Under the pieces are notes generated by a model. The model saw only the letters and a list, made by a program, of their open reading frames with translations. It did no database searches and was not told the origin of the DNA. This document shows positions 1 through 8,670 of a DNA stretch of 33,941 nucleotides, piece by piece. The translations under genes were made by a program, and so were the position numbers. This stretch comes from Cryobacterium frigoriphilum (GTDB taxonomy: Bacteria > Actinomycetota > Actinomycetes > Actinomycetales > Microbacteriaceae), in contig NZ_SOHE01000067.1 of the NCBI RefSeq assembly GCF_004403305.1, forward strand, positions 1 to 33,941. Direction: 5' to 3'. How positions within the stretch are numbered: position 1 is the stretch's first letter; the number at the start of each line of letters is the position of its first letter.

Positions 1-901
1 CGGCGGCGAGCAGCGCCGCCTTGCCGCCGGGGCCGGCGCACAGGTCGAGCCAGCGTTCGCCCGCCACGATCGGCCGCGCCCGGCTGAGCGCGAGGGCCGC
101 GAGCTGCGAGCCCTCGTCCTGCACGCGCACCCGCCCGCCGGACTGACTCATCAGGTGGTACGGGTCACCGCCGTCGAGCACGAACCCGGTCGGCGAGAAC
201 TCGTCGGGCTGGCCGAGAAGATCGAGATCCTCGGCCGTCGCCAGGCCCGGCAGAGCGACCATGTTGACCTTCGCGGCCATGTTGTCGGCGGCGAGCAGAT
301 CTTCGAGCTCGGTCTCCCGGCCCTCGGCGCGCAGGGCCTGCCGGAAGGCCCGCACTACCCACGACGGATGCGAGTATTCGGCCGCGAGCCGTTCGTCGAC
401 CGAGTCGATGCCGGCGAGCACCTGCACGGTCCACTCCTCGACGCTCGTGCGGGAGATGGTGCGCAGCACCCCATTGCAGAATCCGGTCGCCGAACGCGAA
501 CCGACCTGCTTTGCGAGCGAGACGGACTCGTTCACGGCCGCGTGTGTCGCGATGCGGGTACCGAGCAGCTGGTGGGTGCCGAGGCGCAGCACGTCGAGAA
601 TCGCGGGGTCGATCGCGTCGACCGGCCGATTCGCGGCGAGGGCGATGACGCGGTCGTAGAAGCCCTGCATGCGCAGGGTGCCGTAGGTCAGCTCGGTCGC
701 GAGGGCGGCGTCGGCGGTATTGAGCGCGGCGCGCTGGATGCGGGTCGGCAGCAGCAGGTTCGCGTAGGCATCCGATTCGCGCACGGCGGCGATGACCTCG
801 TACGCCACCCGGCGGGCCGGCTGAACGAAGTCGACGGGCACGGCGCTGCGGGCGGGGCGCGGCGGGCGGGCGCTGCGGGGGGCACTCTGATTCAGGCTCA
901 C
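1..901 (-). CDS. rsmB: 16S rRNA (cytosine-967-C5) methyltransferase, 3' part missing
   Basis: RsmB (Fmu/Sun) methylates C967 of 16S rRNA using SAM. About 300 N-terminal residues are visible; the C-terminus, with the catalytic cysteines, lies beyond the window start. After a basic, Pro/Arg/Ala-rich leader comes a NusB-like RNA-binding helical domain (roughly residues 20-150, including the ATELTYGTLR and GTRIATHAAVNESV stretches). The SAM-binding motif LCAGPGGK lies near residue 290, right at the window edge. The GTG start at 899-901 forms a GTGA overlap with the fmt stop, so the two are probably translationally coupled. fmt-rsmB adjacency is common in bacteria. The identification rests on the SAM motif, the NusB-like region and the context. 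Confidence 0.93.
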   Translation of the reverse strand, partial: MSLNQSAPRSARPPRPARSAVPVDFVQPARRVAYEVIAAVRESDAYANLLLPTRIQRAALNTADAALATELTYGTLRMQGFYDRVIALAANRPVDAIDPAILDVLRLGTHQLLGTRIATHAAVNESVSLAKQVGSRSATGFCNGVLRTISRTSVEEWTVQVLAGIDSVDERLAAEYSHPSWVVRAFRQALRAEGRETELEDLLAADNMAAKVNMVALPGLATAEDLDLLGQPDEFSPTGFVLDGGDPYHLMSQSGGRVRVQDEGSQLAALALSRARPIVAGERWLDLCAGPGGKAALLAA

Positions 902-1815
902 GACGCCATCACCTCGGACACCGAAATTCCGCGCCACCAGTCGGATGCTGTCATTGCCGTCTTTCCGGCCGGCTGAACGGACAGAAGCTCCAGGGGCTCC
1001 GATCCCGTTCCAACCAGCACTTTCTTGTCTCGCTCGCAGATCATGCCCGCGGGCAGGGGCGGCACCTCTCTGACGGGAGCGACCTCGAGAAGCTTAAACC
1101 GTGTACCGTCGACGGTGGTAAACGCCCCGGGCTCCGGCGTCACGCCGCGCACCCGGTTGTAGACGACCGTGGCCGGCTGGGTCCAGTCCACCCGGGCATC
1201 TTCGATGGTGAGTTTCGGGGCGAGGGTGACGTCGCCGGCCTGCTCCACGGCCTCGGCGGTGCCGTCGGCGAGGGCGGCAACGACCCGCACGAGCAGTTCG
1301 GCGCCGCTGTGGCTGAGGGTTTCGAGCAGGTGGCCCGACGTGCTGTGGGCGCCGATTGGCTGGCTGATCTGCCCAAACACGGCGCCGGCATCCAGTTCGC
1401 GCACGAGTTGGAATACTGCAGCGCCCGAGAGTTCGTCGCCGGCGATCACGGCGCGCTGCACCGGGCTGGCTCCGCGCCAGCGCGGCAGCAGCGAGAAGTG
1501 CAGGTTGATCCAGCCGAGTCGGGGCACCGAGAGCAGCGGCTCGCGCACGATTCCGCCGTAGGCGACGATCACGCCGAGGTCGGGTTGCCGGGCGGCGATC
1601 TGCTCGGTCGCGGCTTCATCCAGGCGGTTCGTCTTCAGCACGTCGAAGCCGAGCGAGTCGGCGGCGTCTGCGACCGGCGACGGAGTGAGCACGCGCTTAC
1701 GGCCGAGCGGGGCATCCGTTCGCGTGATCACCGCGGCGATGGTGTGGTCCGTCGCGGCGAGGGCGAGCAGGCTGGGCACGGCGACCGCGGGGGTGCCGGC
1801 AAAAATCAGTTTCAT
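898..1815 (-). CDS. fmt: Methionyl-tRNA formyltransferase
   Basis: Formylates initiator Met-tRNA with 10-formyl-tetrahydrofolate. 305 residues, the usual length. It starts MKLIFAGTPAVAVPSLLAL at the ATG at 1813-1815; the frame is open further upstream, but only this ATG fits the family N-terminus. The formyl-transferase signature is clear: INLHFSLLPRWRGASPVQRA holds the catalytic Asn-x-His region and the SLLP loop. The C-terminal OB-like tRNA-binding domain follows (TIEDARVDWTQPA onward). It lies 19 bp downstream of the priA stop and overlaps the rsmB start by 4 bp. Confidence 0.97.
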   Translation of the reverse strand: MKLIFAGTPAVAVPSLLALAATDHTIAAVITRTDAPLGRKRVLTPSPVADAADSLGFDVLKTNRLDEAATEQIAARQPDLGVIVAYGGIVREPLLSVPRLGWINLHFSLLPRWRGASPVQRAVIAGDELSGAAVFQLVRELDAGAVFGQISQPIGAHSTSGHLLETLSHSGAELLVRVVAALADGTAEAVEQAGDVTLAPKLTIEDARVDWTQPATVVYNRVRGVTPEPGAFTTVDGTRFKLLEVAPVREVPPLPAGMICERDKKVLVGTGSEPLELLSVQPAGKTAMTASDWWRGISVSEVMAS

Positions 1816-1834
1816 GTACAGCCTCAGCTCAGGA

Positions 1835-3958
1835 TTACAGCAATTCGGGATCGTCGAATCGAACCTTAAGTGTAGGTGTCGGCACGAAGGAGCCCGACTT
1901 GGGTCGTCGCCGCCGGGCCGCGTTGCGCACGACGGATGCCTTGAGGCTGTGCGCGACCCCGGCGCCGCTCGCGTAGCCGAAGCGAACGACGGCCCGAACC
2001 TGGTTCTGCTCATTCTCGGCCGGAACCGGGCCGAGCACGTCGAGTCCGGGCAGCGCCCCCGCGCTGACCTGCCCGGTGAGATCGGCGAGGGCCGCGGCGA
2101 CATCGTCGGCGGTGCCGGTTACCGACGCCACCCGCACGGCCGGCGGAAAACGCAGCTGCCGTCGGTCGCGCAGCTCGCTCGCGGCGAAGACCTCCGGCTG
2201 CCAGGCGTTGAGCGCACTCGCGAGGGCTCCGCCGACTCCGGCCAGCAAAACGGATGCCCCCGGCGCGGCCAGCGCGGCCGCGTTCGACCACCAGCGCAGG
2301 CAGTCCTCCCCCACCCGCAGGGATTCGCGGGCGAGCATGCGTTCGCCGTCGAGCAGCAGAATCGCCCGGTACCCACCGGTCGGAATCGGTTCGGCGCCGC
2401 GGGTCGCGATGATCAGGGCGGGTTCGGGGCCGAGCTGCTGCACGGTGTGGTCGCCGTCGGCGATGATCACTCGGGCACCCGGAAAGGCCCGGCCGAGTTC
2501 TTCGGCGGTGCGTCCGGTACCCATTGACGTCACCCGCAGGCTCGTGGCCTCGCAGTGCACGCAGGCCCAGGCGGCCGCGAGGGCGCCGCACCAGCGGCAG
2601 GCCGGCACCGCGTTTCGGGAGGCCAGTCCGAGCGGCCCCTGGCAGGTCGTGCAGCGGGCGGCCTTCTTGCAGCTCTGGCAGGCGAGCATCGGCGCGTAAC
2701 CGGGGTTCGCGACCTGCACGAGCACGGGCCCGTGCGTGAGAGCCTCGCGGGCGGTCTGCCAGGCGGCCGAGGGGATGCGCGCGGCCCTGGCCTGCGGGTC
2801 GGGTTCACTCTGAAAGTCGGTCGGGATCACCCGCGGGTGACGGTTCTTCGCCGGGTGCACCGCCGTGAACCAGCCGATCTCGACGAGACGTTGGGTTTCG
2901 ACGCTGCGGGAGTGGCTCAGCAGCACGAGCGCGCAGTCGGCCTGCTCGCGGCGCACGAGCGCGGCATCCCGGGCGTGCACATAGGGGCTGAGCGGTTCGG
3001 AGTAGAGCGGGTCGCCGTCGTCCCACAGGGCAATCAGGCCGAGCCGGAAGGCGGGAGCATAGACGGCCGAACGGTTACCGATGATGAGGCGCGGGCGATC
3101 GTCGAGGCAGCCGAGAAACGCCCGGTACCGGTCGGGGTTGGCCTGCCGGGCGTCGACCCGGGTGACGGTGCCCTCAGCGGCCGATGCCGGCGCGAGCTCG
3201 TCGAGGGCGGCCTGCAGCTGGTCCTGGTCGCGAAAATCCGGCACGCACAGAATGGCGCTTCGCCCGCTGCCGAGCGTCGCCAGACCGAGTTCGGCGAGCG
3301 TCACCGCCCAGCGACCGACCGTTCGCCCGCTCGCGAGGGTGGTGACCTCGGGAATCGCGGCGACGGCAAGCCGCTCGCGGTTCATCACGCCGGTGTCGAG
3401 GCGCCCGGTCGGGTACCCGGCGAAAAACGGTGCGACGAGCGCGGTAACCGGCTCGGCGACGGGCGCGGCCGGAACGGTGACCGCGGCATCCGTCTGCGCG
3501 GCGTCAACCGCAGCGGCCCGTGCGGCGAGCCACGCCTTTTCCACCCGCACCGCCCGCGGCGGTACGGCCAGACGGATGACGTCGCTCGCGTTACCGGCGG
3601 CCCGGTCGGCCACGCTGCGGGCCAGCCGGTACACCTCGGGACGCAGCACGGCCGCGGTCGAGACGACTCCCTCGAGCGGGCTGAGGGCTCCGAGGAACGG
3701 CGCTTCCGGTGCGGGCGCTTGCGCAGCGGCGGCGGCACGGGCCGCTGCCTCTGCCTGCGCGGCAATGACCGCCCGGTCGAAGACCTCGATGACATAGCCG
3801 TCGACGATGCGTCCGCCGGAGCGAAACGGCACCCGTACCCGCACCCCGGGGGTGACGAGTGCGGTCAGCTCCGGCGGAATGCCGTAGTCGAACAGGTGGT
3901 CCAGCTGCGGCAACGGCGAATCGATCAGTACCCGCGCGACCAGTCCGGTGTGCGGCAC
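1835..3958 (-). CDS. priA: Actinobacterial-type PriA, primosomal protein N' without helicase motifs
   Basis: A 707-residue homologue of PriA, the replication-restart protein. The N-terminal 3'-DNA-binding region is recognisable (VARVLIDSPLPQLDHLFDYG), as is the zinc-binding insert near residues 425-475, with paired cysteines in CQSCKKAARCTTCQ, CRWCG and CVHC. The Walker A motif (GxTGSGKT in E. coli) is absent: the corresponding stretch around LGSGRSAILCVPDF has no Gly-Lys-Thr. The DEAH box is replaced by WDDGDP. Actinobacterial PriA proteins are known to lack detectable helicase motifs, so this is lineage-typical, not decay. The GTG at 3956-3958 was chosen because AGGGG stands about 8 nt upstream and the protein start fits the family. 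It lies 10 bp downstream of metK. Confidence 0.93.
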   Translation of the reverse strand: MPHTGLVARVLIDSPLPQLDHLFDYGIPPELTALVTPGVRVRVPFRSGGRIVDGYVIEVFDRAVIAAQAEAAARAAAAAQAPAPEAPFLGALSPLEGVVSTAAVLRPEVYRLARSVADRAAGNASDVIRLAVPPRAVRVEKAWLAARAAAVDAAQTDAAVTVPAAPVAEPVTALVAPFFAGYPTGRLDTGVMNRERLAVAAIPEVTTLASGRTVGRWAVTLAELGLATLGSGRSAILCVPDFRDQDQLQAALDELAPASAAEGTVTRVDARQANPDRYRAFLGCLDDRPRLIIGNRSAVYAPAFRLGLIALWDDGDPLYSEPLSPYVHARDAALVRREQADCALVLLSHSRSVETQRLVEIGWFTAVHPAKNRHPRVIPTDFQSEPDPQARAARIPSAAWQTAREALTHGPVLVQVANPGYAPMLACQSCKKAARCTTCQGPLGLASRNAVPACRWCGALAAAWACVHCEATSLRVTSMGTGRTAEELGRAFPGARVIIADGDHTVQQLGPEPALIIATRGAEPIPTGGYRAILLLDGERMLARESLRVGEDCLRWWSNAAALAAPGASVLLAGVGGALASALNAWQPEVFAASELRDRRQLRFPPAVRVASVTGTADDVAAALADLTGQVSAGALPGLDVLGPVPAENEQNQVRAVVRFGYASGAGVAHSLKASVVRNAARRRRPKSGSFVPTPTLKVRFDDPELL

Positions 3959-3968
3959 GTCCGCGCCC

Positions 3969-5162
3969 CTACAGCTTGGCGGCGCTGCGCAGGTCGTCGA
4001 CCCGGTCGAGGCGCTCCCAGGTGAAGTCGGGCAGTTCGCGGCCGAAGTGGCCGTAGGTCGCCGTCTGGGCGTAGATCGGGCGCAGCAGGTCGAGGTCGTG
4101 AATGATCGCGGCGGGCCGCAGGTCGAACACCTCACGAATGGCGGCGGTGATCACGTGGTCTGGCAGAGTTCCGGTACCGAAGGTTTCGACGTAGAGGCCG
4201 ACCGGGGCGGCCTTACCGATCGCGTAGGCAACCTGAACTTCGAGGCGCTCGGCGAGGCCGGCGGCCACGGCGTTCTTGGCGACCCAGCGCATGGCGTAGG
4301 CGGCCGAACGGTCGACCTTCGACGGGTCCTTGCCGCTGAAGGCACCGCCACCGTGCCGGCTGGATCCGCCGTAGGTGTCGATGATGATCTTGCGCCCGGT
4401 GAGGCCGGCGTCGCCCTGCGGGCCGCCAATCTCGAAGCGGCCGGTGGGGTTGATCAGGGTGGTGAGGTTCGATGAGTCCAGCTCGACGCGGGCCAGTACC
4501 GGCCGAATCACGAGCTCTTCGACCTCGGCGCGCAAGCGCTCCGTCGTCACCGAGGGCGCGTGCTGGGTCGACAGCACGACGGTTTCGACGGTGCGCGGCA
4601 CGGAGCCGTCGTAGCCGATGGTGACCTGGGTCTTGCCATCGGGGCGCAGGTAGTCGAGTTCACCGCTCTTGCGCACGGCGGCGAGCTGTTCGGCGAGGCG
4701 GTGCGCGATCCAGATCGGGATCGGCATCAGCTCGGGGGTTTCACGAGTCGCGTAGCCGAACATAATGCCCTGATCACCGGCGCCCTGACGGTCGAAAGCG
4801 TCATCGCTCGACTGCTCACGGCTCTCGAAGGCATCGTCAACGCCCTGCGCGATGTCGGGCGACTGGCCGCCGATGGAGATCTCCACACCGCAGGAGCGAC
4901 CGTCGAACCAGACGTCGGACGAGTCGTAGCCGATGTCGGTGATGCACTTGCGCACGATCGACGGGATCTCCACGTAGCCCTTGGTCGAGACCTCGCCGGC
5001 CACGTGCACGAGACCGGTGGTGACGAGGGTCTCCACGGCGACCCGGCTGTGCGGGTCCTCCGTGAGCAGGGCGTCGAGGATGCTGTCCGAAATCTGGTCA
5101 CAGATCTTGTCGGGGTGACCCTCGGTGACTGATTCGGAGGTGAAGAGGCGAAGCTCGCTCAT
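3969..5162 (-). CDS. metK: S-adenosylmethionine synthetase
   Basis: Makes SAM from methionine and ATP. 397 residues, full length for a homotetrameric MAT. Signatures: GHPDK (residues 15-19, ATP/Mg site), [12 protein letters not shown] (signature 1, Met/ATP site) and [19 protein letters not shown] (P-loop-like signature 2). The ATG at 5160-5162 gives the standard [15 protein letters not shown] start. The 86 bp upstream to coaBC hold no recognisable SAM riboswitch. The gene lies between coaBC and priA, as in other actinobacteria. Confidence 0.98.
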   Translation of the reverse strand: MSELRLFTSESVTEGHPDKICDQISDSILDALLTEDPHSRVAVETLVTTGLVHVAGEVSTKGYVEIPSIVRKCITDIGYDSSDVWFDGRSCGVEISIGGQSPDIAQGVDDAFESREQSSDDAFDRQGAGDQGIMFGYATRETPELMPIPIWIAHRLAEQLAAVRKSGELDYLRPDGKTQVTIGYDGSVPRTVETVVLSTQHAPSVTTERLRAEVEELVIRPVLARVELDSSNLTTLINPTGRFEIGGPQGDAGLTGRKIIIDTYGGSSRHGGGAFSGKDPSKVDRSAAYAMRWVAKNAVAAGLAERLEVQVAYAIGKAAPVGLYVETFGTGTLPDHVITAAIREVFDLRPAAIIHDLDLLRPIYAQTATYGHFGRELPDFTWERLDRVDDLRSAAKL

Positions 5163-5241
5163 CTGGCCCGTCTGCGCTGATTCAAACTGTGCTGAAATTC
5201 GGCGGCTGTAGAAGTGTGGCTGGTATTGAAGGGGACTGAAC

Positions 5242-5258
5242 CGGTTCCTCAGGAACCG
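5242..5258 (-). terminator. Small hairpin overlapping the coaBC stop; possible weak terminator or processing site
   Basis: A perfect inverted repeat CGGTTC-CTGAG-GAACCG (minus-strand reading; 6-bp stem, 5-nt loop) contains the coaBC TGA stop. No T-run follows, so termination is uncertain. It could instead stabilise an mRNA end between coaBC and metK. Confidence 0.25.
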
Positions 5259-6457
5259 AGTACGTCAAGAATAGAATTGGCCACCGACATTTTCGTTCCG
5301 GAGGCCTCTGTCACTATAGCTCCGCTGCGATCGAGCACCGTGATCGCGTTACCGTCTGTGGCGAAGCCCTGTGACCAGCCGACGCGGTTCACGACGAGAA
5401 AGTCGCAGCCCTTGCGGGCGAGCTTGGTGCGACCCAGCGCGAGCAACGCGGCCTGGTCACTCTCGGTTTCCGCGGCAAAGCCGATGATGACCTGCCCGGG
5501 CCGCCGCACGGCCGTGAGGCCCGCGAGAATATCGGGGTTCTTCACGAGTTCGAGGGTCAACGTGTCGCCCACGTCGTCTTTCTTGATCTTGCCCGGCTGC
5601 ACGGTGCTGGGCCGATAATCGGCCACGGCGGCGGCCATGATCACCACGTCGGCGGTCGCGGCGAGCGAGCGGATGCTGCGCTCCATTTCTAGGGCCGTGC
5701 TCACGCTCACCAGCTGCACGCCCACGGGCTCGCTGACCTCGAGGTGCGCCGCGACGAGGGTGACGGATGCTCCGCGCCGGGCCGCCGCTTCGGCCAGCGC
5801 GACGCCCTGCTTGCCGCTCGAGCGGTTGCCGAGAAACCGGACCGGGTCGAGGGGCTCGCGGGTTCCGCCCGCACTGATCAGCACGTGCAGCCCGGCCAGA
5901 TCCTGACGGTGCCCAGAGGCGGCATCCAGAAGTGCATAAATGGCGTCGACAATTGTGTCCGGTTCTTCCAAACGGCCGGCGCCGACATCCGTTCCGGTGA
6001 GCTGCCCGACGGCCGGCCCGATAATGGTCACGCCGCGCTGCCGCAGCGTCTGCACGTTCGCCACAGTCGCCGGATTGTTCCACATCTCCGTGTGCATGGC
6101 GGGCGCGACGAGGAGTGGTGCGGTGCTGGCGAGAATGGTGTTGCCGAGCAGATCGTCGGCAAGACCCGCGGCGATCTTCGCGATGGTGTTCGCGGTCGCC
6201 GGAACGATCACGATGACGTCGGCGGACTGGCCGATCGACACGTGCCGCACCGCGGCGACGCCCTCGTAAAGGTCGGTGTGCACGGGGTTGCGGGAGATCG
6301 CCTCGAGGGTGGGTTTACCGATGAAGCGCAGCGCGGCCTCGGTCGCGATGACGTGCACGTTGTCGCCGCGCAATACACAAGCGCGCACGACGCTGACGGC
6401 CTTATACGCCGCGATTCCGCCGGTAATACCAACGACAATCGTGCGGGCTGTCAACAT
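5249..6457 (-). CDS. coaBC: Bifunctional phosphopantothenoylcysteine decarboxylase / phosphopantothenate-cysteine ligase
   Basis: Catalyses two successive coenzyme A steps. 402 residues. The CoaC flavoprotein half (about 1-180) shows ITGGIAAYK, a His at 72 in the [10 protein letters not shown] segment matching the catalytic histidine, and PAMHTEMW (119-126), the actinobacterial form of PAMNxxMW. The CoaB half (about 185-402) shows [20 protein letters not shown], the nucleotide-binding and dimer motif, and AAAVADYRP. In the CoaC active-site flap, where E. coli has ACGDIGPGR, this protein reads TGTDVGAGR, so the usual Cys position appears to be Gly. The gene lies 29 bp after rpoZ, a conserved actinobacterial order. 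Confidence 0.96.
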   Translation of the reverse strand: MLTARTIVVGITGGIAAYKAVSVVRACVLRGDNVHVIATEAALRFIGKPTLEAISRNPVHTDLYEGVAAVRHVSIGQSADVIVIVPATANTIAKIAAGLADDLLGNTILASTAPLLVAPAMHTEMWNNPATVANVQTLRQRGVTIIGPAVGQLTGTDVGAGRLEEPDTIVDAIYALLDAASGHRQDLAGLHVLISAGGTREPLDPVRFLGNRSSGKQGVALAEAAARRGASVTLVAAHLEVSEPVGVQLVSVSTALEMERSIRSLAATADVVIMAAAVADYRPSTVQPGKIKKDDVGDTLTLELVKNPDILAGLTAVRRPGQVIIGFAAETESDQAALLALGRTKLARKGCDFLVVNRVGWSQGFATDGNAITVLDRSGAIVTEASGTKMSVANSILDVLGS

Positions 6458-6486
6458 CGTGCGCGCAGCGCCTGCGTCTTCGAGGG

Positions 6487-6747
6487 TTACGGCTCGACGA
6501 TCGGGCGAGAGGTGAGCTTGTCCTCGTTGATCTCGCGCAGGGCGACGGAGAGGGGCTTGTCGTCGACGGTCGAGTCGACGAGCGGGCCGACGTTGTCGAA
6601 CAGGCTGCCTTCGTGCAGGTCGGCGTAGTAGTCGTTGATCTGGCGGGCGCGCTTCGACGCGAAGATCACGAGGGCGTACTTGGAGTCGACCTTGGAGAGC
6701 AGGTCGTCGATGGGCGGATCAATGATGCCGGTGAGCTTGGTGGTCAT
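6487..6747 (-). CDS. rpoZ: DNA-directed RNA polymerase omega subunit
   Basis: Small RNA polymerase subunit that helps assemble and stabilise beta prime. 86 residues. Characteristic segments are [20 protein letters not shown] and ARQINDYY, followed by the acidic tail. The frame is open upstream of the ATG at 6745-6747, but this ATG has a good ribosome site (AAGGAG, about 10 nt upstream) and starts [12 protein letters not shown] as in the family. It lies between the guanylate kinase and coaBC, the standard actinobacterial order. Confidence 0.95.
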   Translation of the reverse strand: MTTKLTGIIDPPIDDLLSKVDSKYALVIFASKRARQINDYYADLHEGSLFDNVGPLVDSTVDDKPLSVALREINEDKLTSRPIVEP

Positions 6748-6763
6748 AGGTGACGCACTCCTT

Positions 6764-6791
6764 GAGAGTTGTGAAACTAGAGTTGTGTAAC
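6764..6791. repeat. 14-bp tandem duplication in the rpoZ leader
   Basis: Two adjacent 14-bp units, GAGAGTTGTGAAAC (6764-6777) and TAGAGTTGTGTAAC (6778-6791), match at 12 of 14 positions. They lie just upstream of the rpoZ ribosome site in the 83-bp gap after the guanylate kinase gene. One of several short tandem repeats at gene junctions in this window. Confidence 0.7.
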
Positions 6792-6830
6792 TGAACGTGA
6801 ACTGCACGAGTCCTGAGCTGCAAGCGGGCG

Positions 6831-7760
6831 CTATGAAGTCGTCGCCGCGCGAATCTGCATCAAGTCTACGACCTCGCGGGCCGCTTCGCCCACGTCGGTG
6901 TTCACGACGCGGTAATCGAACTCGCCCTGGGCCGCCAATTCGAGCTTGGCGGTCTGTAGCCGACGGGCCTGTTCCGCGGAATCCTCGGTGCCGCGGCCGA
7001 TCAGGCGGCGCACCAGTTCGTCCCAGGTCGGCGGCAGCAGAAACACCAGTCGGGCCTCCGGCATGGCGCGGCGCACGGCGCGGGCACCCTGCAGGTCGAT
7101 TTCGAGCAGTACGCTATTGCCGGCGGCGATCGCGGCATCAACCGGACCGCGCGGGGTGCCGTAGCGGTAGGCATTGTGCACGGTCGCGTATTCAAGCAGC
7201 TCGTTCGCCTCGATCATGCGGTCGAACTCTTCGTCGCTCACGAAGAAATAGCTCACGCCCTCAACCTCGCCGGGCCGCGGCTTCCGGGTCGTCGCCGACA
7301 CCGAGAGGTGCACGTCGGGGTAGTTCTCGCGAATGTAGGTGGCGACGGTTCCCTTGCCGACAGCGGTCGGCCCGGCCAGCACGACGAGGCGAGAATCGGG
7401 CGAGCCGTGGTGAAGCGACGGCCGCTCGCTGAGAAAGTCGCGCAGCCGGTCACGCTGGTGGGTGCCGAGGCCGCCGAGGCGCTTCGAGGGGGAGATTTCC
7501 AGTCGGTGCATGATGCGCTGCATTTTCGTGACGCCGATCGCGGGAATACTGATGAGGAGTTCGGTGACGCGCAGGCGTCCCTCGACACCGGTCGGCTGGG
7601 CGAGTGCGGCGGACAGAACGTCGAGCGCGGTGCGCTCTCCCCCCGCGATCTGTGCTTTCACTGCGGCGCGGGCGCGCCGGGCGGCAACGGCGGCCCTAGA
7701 GGCCGCTACCCGATCAACCTCGGGTGGGGTGGGGCGATGCTTTGCAGAAACTTCAGCCAC
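6831..7760 (-). CDS. gmk: mIHF-guanylate kinase fusion protein
   Basis: 309 residues against roughly 190-210 for a stand-alone guanylate kinase. The C-terminal part is a complete kinase (GMP + ATP to GDP + ADP): P-loop GPTAVGKGT (130-138), then [20 protein letters not shown] (GMP-binding) and [20 protein letters not shown]. Residues 1-110 match the mycobacterial-type integration host factor, a nucleoid protein: basic helix [20 protein letters not shown], then helix-two-turn-helix [20 protein letters not shown] and [17 protein letters not shown]. In mycobacteria mihF and gmk are separate neighbouring genes; here one frame covers both. The GTG at 7758-7760 has AGGAG about 6 nt upstream and overlaps the end of pyrF by 8 bp. 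Confidence 0.93.
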   Translation of the reverse strand: MAEVSAKHRPTPPEVDRVAASRAAVAARRARAAVKAQIAGGERTALDVLSAALAQPTGVEGRLRVTELLISIPAIGVTKMQRIMHRLEISPSKRLGGLGTHQRDRLRDFLSERPSLHHGSPDSRLVVLAGPTAVGKGTVATYIRENYPDVHLSVSATTRKPRPGEVEGVSYFFVSDEEFDRMIEANELLEYATVHNAYRYGTPRGPVDAAIAAGNSVLLEIDLQGARAVRRAMPEARLVFLLPPTWDELVRRLIGRGTEDSAEQARRLQTAKLELAAQGEFDYRVVNTDVGEAAREVVDLMQIRAATTS

Positions 7761-8670
7761 GGATTGCTCCTACCTCAGCGACTCGACGAACGATCGACTC
7801 GGCCAGCCGAGCGGGGCCGGCCGCAAGCACACTTCGCGATTCACTCACGATAACGCTCTTCGAGTATCCCCCATATAGCCCGGCCAGGTTGGAAATATTT
7901 CCACCTTGGTGCCCAAAGCCCGGTGCGAGCACCGGAGTGAGGCCACGGGCGGGCACCTGGGCCGTGTCGATTCCGAAATGAGCCAGGTCGAGTGTGGCGC
8001 CGAGCACCACACCGATCGACCCGATTGAGCCTGCTGTGTGCACAGCGGATACCGCGGCGCGGGCGTTGCGCTCGGCCACCTGATCGACAATGGCGCGGGC
8101 CACGGCCTTTCCGGCGTGGGGGCCGTCGGCGATGACGGCCCGCTGAATCTCTGCCGCCTCGGGGTTGGAGGTGGCCGCGAGCACGAAGAGCCCCTTGCCG
8201 CGCCCAGCGGCGAGGTCGATGAGACCGTCGAGCGAGCCGAGGCCCATGTAGGCGCTCACGGTGATGGCGTCAACCTCGAGGGGCGAGTCGGCGCCGAGCC
8301 AGCCGGCACCGTAGGCGTCGACGCTCGTGCCGAGGTCGCCACGTTTCACATCGGCGATGACGAGCAGGCCGGCTTCTCGGGCATCGTGCAGCACCCGCTC
8401 GAGGGCGACGAAGCCCCGCGACCCGAAGCGTTCGAAGAACGCGATCTGCGGTTTGATGATGCCGACCGAACCGGCGGCGGCCGCCACGACGGTGCGGCCG
8501 AAGGATTCGGCTCCGGCCGCGGTGTCCGGCAGGTTCCAGTCGGTCAGCAGAAAGGCGTGCGGGTCGATGCCGACGCACAGTTGCCCCTGCTCGCCGAAGA
8601 CCCGCTCGAGGCGATCCCCGAAGGACGGCGCCGCGGCATCCGTCGCCGGCGACGCCGTCAGGTCGGTCAC
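7753..8670 (-). CDS. pyrF: Orotidine 5'-phosphate decarboxylase (type 2)
   Basis: Last step of UMP synthesis: OMP to UMP + CO2. 305 residues, the length of the long type-2 form found in actinobacteria. The catalytic motif ADVKRGD (106-112, Lys109) is intact. Other family segments are [30 protein letters not shown] and the phosphate-binding [10 protein letters not shown] near the C-terminus. The GTG at 8668-8670 overlaps the carB stop as GTGA. Confidence 0.97.
   Translation of the reverse strand: MTDLTASPATDAAAPSFGDRLERVFGEQGQLCVGIDPHAFLLTDWNLPDTAAGAESFGRTVVAAAAGSVGIIKPQIAFFERFGSRGFVALERVLHDAREAGLLVIADVKRGDLGTSVDAYGAGWLGADSPLEVDAITVSAYMGLGSLDGLIDLAAGRGKGLFVLAATSNPEAAEIQRAVIADGPHAGKAVARAIVDQVAERNARAAVSAVHTAGSIGSIGVVLGATLDLAHFGIDTAQVPARGLTPVLAPGFGHQGGNISNLAGLYGGYSKSVIVSESRSVLAAGPARLAESIVRRVAEVGAIRG

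Noticed and set aside
2555..4024. A 489-codon plus-strand frame opposite priA
   Set aside because: Low-complexity Arg/Gly/Ala-rich translation without family motifs; the minus-strand priA frame has the zinc cysteines and family N-terminus. Same judgement for the plus-strand frame at 9591-10757 opposite carB and the minus-strand frame at 16919-17956 opposite padR and the HAAS gene.
5163..5248. Possible SAM riboswitch before metK
   Set aside because: Only 86 bp, with no recognisable SAM-I, SAM-II or SAM-IV core and no expression platform. Actinobacterial metK in this context is normally without one.
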